Shown here: positions 58,150-64,000 of the stretch, in pieces
Layout: each line of letters starts with the position of its first letter
Numbering within the stretch: position 1 is the first letter of the stretch
DNA from: Neolewinella lacunae
GTDB taxonomy: Bacteria; Bacteroidota; Bacteroidia; Chitinophagales; Saprospiraceae
DNA: 64,000 bases
Assembly (NCBI RefSeq): GCF_014349155.1
Contig: NZ_JACSIT010000034.1
Span: 1 to 64,000 of the forward strand
Direction of reading: 5' to 3'
The notes under the pieces: model-generated
What the model was told of the DNA's origin: nothing
What the model saw: only the letters and a program-made list of their open reading frames with translations
Databases searched by the model: none
Program-made: the position numbers and the translations under genes

Positions 58150-59784
58150 ATGTTAAAGCACTTATTACTAGTATCCGCAATGCTGACCTGCTTGTCTCTC
58201 GCAGCTCAGGATTCTCAGTATCCTTGGGAGTTCGGCATTCGATTAGGGACCTCCTCCATTGGCGGAGACATGATCGAGAACGACATCATCTTCCTCAACC
58301 AGCCCAAGTTCAGCGCTGGTCTTTCTTTGCGCCGCCGCCTGGGCACCACCTTCGCGCTGCGGGGTAGCTTCGATTACGGTACGCTTTCGAGCGACGACAC
58401 CAAGTCTGATGACGCTTCCCAGGTTGCCCGTGGCTGGAAATCCGAAGCCACCATTCTGGAGCCTTCGCTTTCGCTTGAATTCGAGCCCTTCGCGGGCAAG
58501 CGTTTCAGCAACGGCACCTTCAAAAAAATCCTCTCTCCCTACATCAGTGCGGGAGTTGGGTACGGCATCTGGGGCGAGGTAGACACGGACTTCAACGGTG
58601 CGTCTAACGCTGCCATCGTCCAAGACCAACAAGAGAACCTCGACGACAAAGGCGGAGTGGTTTTCCCCGTTGGTGGTGGTCTTAAGTGGTACGTTTCCCG
58701 CAAGTCTTCCATTGGTCTTGACCTTGCCTACCGCATTACCGGTGCGGACTTGATCGACGGCGTAAGCCAGTCTGGCAACCCTGCCAAAGACGACAGCTAT
58801 ATCTTCACCGGCCTGACCTTCGCTACCGGCTTCGGTAAGCCCGATGCCGACAAAGACGGCATCTTCGACGAAGACGACGCCTGCCCCACCGAGCCTGGCC
58901 CCGCCTCTACGATGGGTTGCCCCGACACGGACGGCGACGGTGTAGCCGATAAGGACGACGCCTGCCCACAAGTTGCCGGCCTCGCTACCCTCATGGGTTG
59001 CCCCGATGGCGACGGTGACGGCGTTGCCGACAAAGACGACGACTGCCCCACCGAAGCCGGTGTTAAGGCCCTCAACGGTTGCCCCGATGGCGACGGTGAC
59101 GGCGTTGCTGACAAAGACGACGAGTGCCCCACCGAAGCCGGTGTTAAGGCCCTCAACGGTTGCCCCGATGGCGACGGTGATGGCGTTGCTGACAAAGACG
59201 ACGACTGCCCCGCCGAGCCCGGCACGAAAGCCAACCGCGGCTGCCCCGACACCGACGGTGACGGCATCATCGACAAAGAAGACGAGTGCCCCACGGTGGC
59301 CGGTGTAGCTTCCCGCAACGGATGCCCCGAGCCCAGCGAGCGTCCTGAAAACCTCCAGGAGCGCATCGCCCGCTACCGCGCACTGCTCGATGGCCAGGAC
59401 TTCAAGCACATCCGCGTGGATACCGTCACGGGTACCATCGCCATCGATCGGATTTACTTCCCGACCGACGTAAGCAGCCTGAACCGCCCCGACCGCGTCA
59501 TCATCGAAGAAATTGACCGCTTCCTGGAACTGCCCGGTGCCTCTGAATTCAGCATCCGCTACGAAGGACACGCCGACCGCCGTGCTTCTGACGAGTACAA
59601 CCAGGCACTCTCCGAGCGCCGCGCTGGCTCCGCTGAAGCCTACACCGCTGAAAAAGGCGCTCCGGCTGCCAAACTCAGCCAAATTGGTTTCGGTGAAAAC
59701 CAACCCGTTGGCGAAACCCTCCGTGAAAACCGCGTAGTCATCCCCGTAGCTACTGAGCCTACCCGGATGGTCTCTGGCAACTAA
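58150..59784 (+). CDS. OmpA-family protein with thrombospondin type 3 repeats
   Basis: 544 residues. A signal peptide (MLKHLLLVSAMLTCLSLAAQ) leads into a beta-barrel-like domain (about 22-230). Six acidic Asp/Gly/Cys calcium-type repeats follow, of the form DGDGDGVADKDDDCP (about 232-395). The OmpA C-terminal peptidoglycan-binding domain (about 430-535) ends the protein, with IRYEGHADRRASDEYNQALSERRA. It would span from outer membrane to cell wall. A strong terminator follows at 59818-59861. Confidence 0.93.
   Translation: MLKHLLLVSAMLTCLSLAAQDSQYPWEFGIRLGTSSIGGDMIENDIIFLNQPKFSAGLSLRRRLGTTFALRGSFDYGTLSSDDTKSDDASQVARGWKSEATILEPSLSLEFEPFAGKRFSNGTFKKILSPYISAGVGYGIWGEVDTDFNGASNAAIVQDQQENLDDKGGVVFPVGGGLKWYVSRKSSIGLDLAYRITGADLIDGVSQSGNPAKDDSYIFTGLTFATGFGKPDADKDGIFDEDDACPTEPGPASTMGCPDTDGDGVADKDDACPQVAGLATLMGCPDGDGDGVADKDDDCPTEAGVKALNGCPDGDGDGVADKDDECPTEAGVKALNGCPDGDGDGVADKDDDCPAEPGTKANRGCPDTDGDGIIDKEDECPTVAGVASRNGCPEPSERPENLQERIARYRALLDGQDFKHIRVDTVTGTIAIDRIYFPTDVSSLNRPDRVIIEEIDRFLELPGASEFSIRYEGHADRRASDEYNQALSERRAGSAEAYTAEKGAPAAKLSQIGFGENQPVGETLRENRVVIPVATEPTRMVSGN
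58845..59335 (+). repeat. In-gene tandem 81-bp repeats (TSP3 units)
   Basis: Six units of about 27 codons encode GCPDGDGDGVADKDD-type calcium repeats. The middle units (about 59000-59215) are almost identical at nucleotide level, including silent positions, pointing to recent duplication or gene conversion. Confidence 0.85.
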
Positions 59785-59817
59785 TTTCCCGAGCCGGTAA
59801 AAACCCGGATCACGTTA

Positions 59818-59861
59818 GCGGGCTGTTTCCTCCCACGGGGGAAGCAGCCCGCTTTCTTTTT
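59818..59861 (+). terminator. Terminator of the OmpA/TSP3 gene
   Basis: GCGGGCTG..TTCC.CCC pairs with GGG.GAA.CAGCCCGC across a short loop, followed by TTTCTTTTT. It lies 34 nt past the stop codon. Confidence 0.85.
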
Positions 59862-60204
59862 GGGCGGAACCCACCGGGAACGCAAGTACTCGTCCCAGGG
59901 CCAGGTAGCCATAAGTAGCGGAGGGTCACCCCCTTGTGAGAAATTTATTGCGGCATTTCCTTTGCCGTTCGCGCAGAAAACCGCACTTTTGTAGTCCTGC
60001 CTATATTTTGCGAAGTAAACGGCAGGTTCAGTCGATACCACCGCTAGTAAGTCTTATTCATGCCTTACGTCCGGTTTCTTCCCGGGCACAGGCCGCACTA
60101 CGATCAATCCGCTCCGAATAGCGGACCGGACGGAAGGCCTCTATTTGTGTCGGCTAAGCACATTTTGTCTTTCATTCTTGAACCACTGGGAAAAGCACAG
60201 GGAT
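59862..60204. other. Gene-free region upstream of the TPR protein gene
   Basis: About 340 bases without a supported gene. No repeat or RNA was recognised. It should contain the promoter of the TPR gene. Confidence 0.4.
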
Positions 60205-61233
60205 ATGTCAGATTACAGGATCATCATTGCGGGACAACTCGAATTCGGCTCCGAGCGCGTCTTCCGGCAGGTTTTTGACCAGTACGTTCACCGGATGGAG
60301 AACTACTACAAAGGAGATATTCTGCTGAAGCCGGAAGATTTCTTCAAGGAGCAGGACCTTATCCTCGACGTACCCCGCACCGTTGTCAATGGCAGCGAAC
60401 GACACTGGCTCAACACCCTTAACCTCCTCGAAAGGGTGGTTTCTTTCAGCATTGCCGGCAGCCTGAATCTTTGGCGTTTGGATGCGGGGACCATTCTGGA
60501 TCACCACCTTTTGGAACCGCAGAGCGACCGGACCACAGTGCAACTCTTCAACCAGGGCCGGCAGTTGGTCAATCAGGAGGACAAGGAAGAAGAGGCCCTG
60601 GCGATGATGACTACGGTAGTAGACCGCTTCGCGCGCCACGCCCAGGCCTACGAACGCCGCGGCTTCGTTAATTTCCGTCTCGGCAACCTCAAAGACGCGC
60701 TCTACGACTACGACAAAAGCCTCAACATCTACCCCGCCATGCCCGAAAGCCACTACGGCCGTGGGCTCACCTACTCCCGCCTGGAGCAGTGGGAACAGGC
60801 TGCCGCAGACTTTGAAGCAGTAACCAACAACAGCATCCCCCACCAGGCCATTTACTGGATGGCCCAGGTGGCGCTGGGGGACACCTACCTCCGCCTCGGC
60901 CGCCCGGCCGACGCCCAACGCCTCTTCAACCTCTTCTCCAAGCGCAAGCAACGGATTGGCAGCCTCGACCGCTACGACCGGCGGGTAAACTACGACCTGG
61001 GCAAACTCCTGGCCAAAACGGGTCGGTACCCAGATGCCCACGCCGCCTTCGAACTGGCCCTGAAAGCAGTGCCCGACGAGAAAGCCCCCTCCGAAGCCAA
61101 AATCCACTACCACTACGGCCTTTCCCTTAAGGCCGCCGGACAGGTCGATAAATCCGTCGAACACCTTACCCTGGCTGCAAAGGAACTTCCCGAAGCCAAC
61201 GAGGCGCTGCAGCAAGGCCGGATCGGGGCCTGA
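60205..61233 (+). CDS. TPR-repeat protein
   Basis: 342 residues from the ATG at 60205 (MSDYRIIIAGQLEF), with no signal peptide, so probably cytoplasmic. The first 120 residues are an unfamiliar mixed domain. Residues about 125-330 are tetratricopeptide repeats (AQAYERRGFVNFRLGNLKDALYDYDKSLNIYP, ESHYGRGLTYSRLEQWEQAAADFEA, and further units near the end). TPRs mediate protein contacts; the partner is unknown. An upstream in-frame start at 60145 is less likely. The PorE-like gene follows after 126 nt. Confidence 0.8.
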   Translation: MSDYRIIIAGQLEFGSERVFRQVFDQYVHRMENYYKGDILLKPEDFFKEQDLILDVPRTVVNGSERHWLNTLNLLERVVSFSIAGSLNLWRLDAGTILDHHLLEPQSDRTTVQLFNQGRQLVNQEDKEEEALAMMTTVVDRFARHAQAYERRGFVNFRLGNLKDALYDYDKSLNIYPAMPESHYGRGLTYSRLEQWEQAAADFEAVTNNSIPHQAIYWMAQVALGDTYLRLGRPADAQRLFNLFSKRKQRIGSLDRYDRRVNYDLGKLLAKTGRYPDAHAAFELALKAVPDEKAPSEAKIHYHYGLSLKAAGQVDKSVEHLTLAAKELPEANEALQQGRIGA

Positions 61234-61359
61234 GGCCACCGTTGCCAGAAAAGCAATTACGATAATTGAAGCGGACGCCCCAGCCCGGCGGCAGTTCCGT
61301 AGGGCCAGCCGGGTAACATCCCACCCTTTCCCTGCGTTATGAGCGGAAAGTAATTTCCC

Positions 61360-63306
61360 TTGACTTTCTCTCGCTGCTTACTGCTTTGCTTTACTGTTCT
61401 CTGCCTGTTCTCGTCCTGTGCGACGGCCCAAACGGCCATGAAGAAAAAGGACCAGGAAAAACTGGTGGCGGCCCGTTCTGCCCTGGACCTCGGAAAATTT
61501 TCCGATGCCCGCAGCGTACTTTCGGGCCTGGTGGCCAAATACCCCGCCGAAAAAGACCTCTATTACCTGCGGGCCCTGGCCGCTAAAGGAAGCTATGACC
61601 TCCCGGCCGCAGTTGCCGATCTCCGGCAGGGACTGGCCCTGGACCCGAAGAAAAGCCCAACGGCCTACCGGGAATTGGGCGAAGCACTCAGCCTGCTGGA
61701 AGACTTCACCGGGGCCCGGAGCGCCTACGAGCAGTACCGCGCGGCGCTGGGGGAAAACGCCCGCCCCGAAAGAAAACAGGAAGCCGAGCGCCTGGTGAAC
61801 ACCGCCAATACGGCCGTTCAACTGGCGGCGGAGCCCGTGCCTTTCACACCCGTTCCCGTTCCGGGGGGCATCAACACGGCCGAGCACCTGGAATACTTTC
61901 CTACGTTAAGCATCGACGGGCAGCGGATGATCTTTACCCGGCGCGTCAACCGTGAGCAGGAAGACTTTTACTTCAGCGACAAGCTCCCCGACGGCACCTG
62001 GCACACCGCCGAGCCCTTGGCCGGGGCAAATACGGACTTCGACGAAGGCGCCCAAAGCATCACCGCCGACGGTAATTACCTGGTGTTTACCGCCTGCAAC
62101 CGTCCTGACGGCGCGGGCAGTTGTGATCTGCTCTACACCGAATGGCTGGGAGACCGTTGGACGCCAGCCAAGTCCCTCGGTCCCAACATCAACACGAAGT
62201 ACTACGAAGCCCAACCCAGCCTTTCGCCCGACGGGCAATTTCTCTTCTTTACCAGCAACCGACCGGGCGGCCAGGGCCAGAGCGATCTTTACGCCAGTGG
62301 TCGGTTATCCGACGGCGGGTGGTCTGTCCCCACCAACCTGGGCCCCCGCATCAACACCAGTGGCCAAGACCAGTACCCCTACTGGGCGGCCGATGGGCAA
62401 ACCCTCTTTTTTACCAGCGATGGGCACCCGGGCATGGGCGGGGAAGACCTTTTCCGAAGCGTGCTGGGCCGCGACAATGTATGGAGCCTGCCGACCAACC
62501 TCGGCTATCCCATCAACACCGCCGCAGATGAGACCAACCTCTTCATCGCCCTCAACGGCAGTACGGCCTACTTCAGCAAGCGGGAGGTGAACCCCGGCAG
62601 CGGAGTGGTGGACGTGAATATCTTTACTTTCGAGCTGCCCGCTGCGTTGCGGCCCGTGGCAGCCACCTACCTGCAAGCCTTCGTGACCGATGCCACCACG
62701 GGGATGCCGCTGGCCGCAACGGTGCGCCTGCGGCCCCTTGACGCTGCGGGGCCAGCCACCCAAAGAACCAGCAACGAGGCCGGGCAATTTCTGGCGGTTT
62801 TGCCCGCCAACCGGGATTATGCCCTGACCGTAGACCACCCGGGCTACGTCTTTTACGCCGACCGCTTCAGCCTCAGCGACGGTTTTGCGCCGGAGGAGCC
62901 CTTCCGCCTCGAAGTGCCACTGGTGCCCGTGGAAAAGGCCCTGGCCGACGGAGGGCAAGAGGCCGATGGCTCGACGGCCTTCCGCAATGTGCTTTTCGCG
63001 ACGGGCAGTGCTGCCCTGTTGCCCGTCTCTTCGGAAGAACTTGACCGCCTGGCCGAGCTGCTGCGCAAAGCTCCAGACTACCGCGTGGCCATCATCGGGC
63101 ATACGGACGACGTGGGCAGCGAAGCCGACAACCTGGCCCTGAGCCAACAGCGGGCCGCAGCGGTAAAAAGCTACCTGGTAGAACAAGGCATTGCCGACGC
63201 GCGAATCACTACCGAGGGGCTCGGGGAAAGTAGGCCGGTAGCTGACAACTCCACGGAGGAAGGGCGGGCGAAAAACCGCCGTACCACTTTCCGCCTTTTC
63301 CGGTAA
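61360..63306 (+). CDS. PorE-like OmpA-family lipoprotein (type IX secretion type)
   Basis: 648 residues. The start appears to be a TTG at 61360, since it begins a lipoprotein signal (lipobox LFSSC at 17-20) and no ATG precedes the fold. Domain order: TPR region (about 30-130), PD40/WD40-like beta-propeller (about 180-430; LSIDGQRMIFTRR, PSLSPDGQFLFFTSNRPGG, YWAADGQTLFFTSDG), carboxypeptidase-regulatory-like domain (about 440-525) and OmpA peptidoglycan-binding domain (about 535-648; VAIIGHTDDVGSEADNLALS). This is the architecture of PorE, which anchors the type IX secretion apparatus to the cell wall. Other OmpA/propeller lipoproteins share it, so the exact role is inferred. Confidence 0.88.
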   Translation: MTFSRCLLLCFTVLCLFSSCATAQTAMKKKDQEKLVAARSALDLGKFSDARSVLSGLVAKYPAEKDLYYLRALAAKGSYDLPAAVADLRQGLALDPKKSPTAYRELGEALSLLEDFTGARSAYEQYRAALGENARPERKQEAERLVNTANTAVQLAAEPVPFTPVPVPGGINTAEHLEYFPTLSIDGQRMIFTRRVNREQEDFYFSDKLPDGTWHTAEPLAGANTDFDEGAQSITADGNYLVFTACNRPDGAGSCDLLYTEWLGDRWTPAKSLGPNINTKYYEAQPSLSPDGQFLFFTSNRPGGQGQSDLYASGRLSDGGWSVPTNLGPRINTSGQDQYPYWAADGQTLFFTSDGHPGMGGEDLFRSVLGRDNVWSLPTNLGYPINTAADETNLFIALNGSTAYFSKREVNPGSGVVDVNIFTFELPAALRPVAATYLQAFVTDATTGMPLAATVRLRPLDAAGPATQRTSNEAGQFLAVLPANRDYALTVDHPGYVFYADRFSLSDGFAPEEPFRLEVPLVPVEKALADGGQEADGSTAFRNVLFATGSAALLPVSSEELDRLAELLRKAPDYRVAIIGHTDDVGSEADNLALSQQRAAAVKSYLVEQGIADARITTEGLGESRPVADNSTEEGRAKNRRTTFRLFR

Positions 63307-63340
63307 TGGATCAGCCTTGGGAGGACGGGCATTGCTCCTC

Positions 63341-63413
63341 CCCCTTTGGGGGCTGGGGGGCCAACCTTCTCCCCCCTTCGGGGGGCCGGGGGGGAGCACC
63401 TGCGGCCGCGCCC
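63341..63413 (+). repeat. Composite dispersed repeat with two C/G-run blocks and 18-bp NotI box
   Basis: Two C-run/G-run hairpin blocks (63337-63360 and 63370-63393) precede an exact GCACCTGCGGCCGCGCCC at 63396-63413, between the PorE-like gene and the last gene. The block pair mirrors the one built into murI. Confidence 0.85.
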
Positions 63414-63449
63414 TAAACGACCTCCCGCAATGGAGTCGTGCGCAGGCTC

Positions 63450-63457
63450 TACCTTTA
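63450..63457 (+). promoter_or_regulatory. -7-like box abutting the last gene
   Basis: TACCTTTA, one change from TAnnTTTG, lies 4 nt before the ATG at 63462. Confidence 0.4.
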
Positions 63458-63461
63458 CGGC

Positions 63462-64000
63462 ATGGACGATACTCCTCTGCCGCCCCGATCCTTGCCGCGC
63501 CCCTACTGGGCCCTGGCCCTGAGCGTCTTGTTCCACCCTTTGCTGGTGCCGACGTACATGTACATTTTGCTCCTACGGATTAACCCGTTCCTCTTTGGCT
63601 CCAATGGGTTTGGGGACGAGCGAGCGATGCTTACGCTGATCATGCTGGTCGTCTACACCTTCGTAATCCCGGTGGTGTCGGTTTTGCTGATGATCATGCT
63701 CAACATGGTGAGCAACGTGATGGTGGAAGACCGGATGGAGCGCGTGGGGCCGCTGTTGCTGGTGATGGTACTGTATTTCTGGATCTACTACAACCTGAGC
63801 AAGAGCAACGATGTGCCGACCATTTTCTCGGCTTTTTTGCTCGGCGTAGTGGTGGCGCTGGCGGTATCTTTTGCCGTCAATACCCTGGAAAAAATCAGTC
63901 TCCACGCCGTGGGCATGGGTGGGCTGACGGGGATGGTGATGATCACGATGGCGCTGTTTGGCAGCCAGGGACTAGTGGTGGGGGGTGCGACGTATAGCCT
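63462..64000 (+). CDS. Integral membrane protein, partial (cut by right edge)
   Basis: 179 codons visible from the ATG at 63462 before the window ends. After a polar start (MDDTPLPPRSLPRPYWALAL) come at least five membrane helices. LSVLFHPLLVPTYMYILLL and VEDRMERVGPLLLVMVLYFW recall uncharacterised Bacteroidota membrane proteins distantly related to PAP2 phosphatases, but the catalytic PAP2 motifs are not visible in this part. The function is unassigned. Confidence 0.75.
   Translation, partial: MDDTPLPPRSLPRPYWALALSVLFHPLLVPTYMYILLLRINPFLFGSNGFGDERAMLTLIMLVVYTFVIPVVSVLLMIMLNMVSNVMVEDRMERVGPLLLVMVLYFWIYYNLSKSNDVPTIFSAFLLGVVVALAVSFAVNTLEKISLHAVGMGGLTGMVMITMALFGSQGLVVGGATYS

Noticed and set aside
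58243-59703. 486-codon antisense frame over the OmpA/TSP3 gene
   Set aside because: Its repeats simply mirror the tandem calcium repeats of the real gene.

Overview
The window reads as a chromosomal segment of a high-GC Bacteroidota bacterium, most likely of the Saprospiria/Lewinella type (inference). The reasons are the lineage-typical gene set (TonB-dependent receptors with carboxypeptidase-regulatory domains, a DUF4249 lipoprotein, OmpH/Skp pairs, a PorE-like type IX secretion lipoprotein, split transketolase, DUF721 beside recF), the near absence of Shine-Dalgarno sites, and many TAnnTTTG-type -7 boxes. No rRNA, tRNA, CRISPR array, transposase or integrase gene was seen.

Layout. 1-2500: a low-GC island holding an RHS-core gene that runs off the left edge and two small exported proteins. 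2500-10050: housekeeping genes (pnp, a DinB-like protein, murI, two OmpH chaperones, a CCA-adding enzyme) and a MITE-like element. 10050-11910: a lone DUF4143-type ATPase between two copies of the cca 3' end. 12000-17400: a lipoprotein, an acetyltransferase, split transketolase, a structured-RNA candidate, HU and a GT2 glycosyltransferase. 17500-24600: an outer-membrane and cell-surface block (GT39, MG2-like protein, DUF4249 lipoprotein, STN TonB receptor). 25100-35050: S41 protease, CaCA exchanger, hemA, DUF721, recF, a SpoIIM-like membrane protein, a glutaminyl-cyclase-like lipoprotein and a small exported protein. 35170-43460: a second TonB receptor, a response regulator, a sirtuin, an enoyl-CoA hydratase, a double-RlpA/double-SPOR protein and a bestrophin. 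43570-49090: the aat-clpS N-end-rule pair, peroxiredoxin, EamA transporter, MscS, porin-like barrel, YraN and DapD. 49279-54768: a 1829-residue protein made of two fused TPR-CHAT protease units. 54970-64000: DUF4197, YpfJ-like peptidase, acyl-ACP thioesterase, OmpA/TSP3 protein, TPR protein, PorE-like lipoprotein and a membrane protein cut by the right edge.

The most unusual signals are: (1) an 18-bp NotI-containing sequence, GCACCTGCGGCCGCGCCC, present in 11 exact and about five near-exact copies, often next to a C-run/G-run hairpin and once built in frame into murI; (2) the double CHAT protease with both His-Cys dyads kept; (3) duplication of the cca 3' end around an ATPase with palindromic sites at its start; (4) a rod-like structured RNA candidate upstream of the transketolase genes; (5) -7 boxes only 4-5 nt from the start codon in six genes, suggesting leaderless mRNAs.

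All calls come from reading the sequence and conceptual translations; no database search was run. Where the longest open frame begins far upstream of a plausible signal peptide or domain start, the internal start was chosen.
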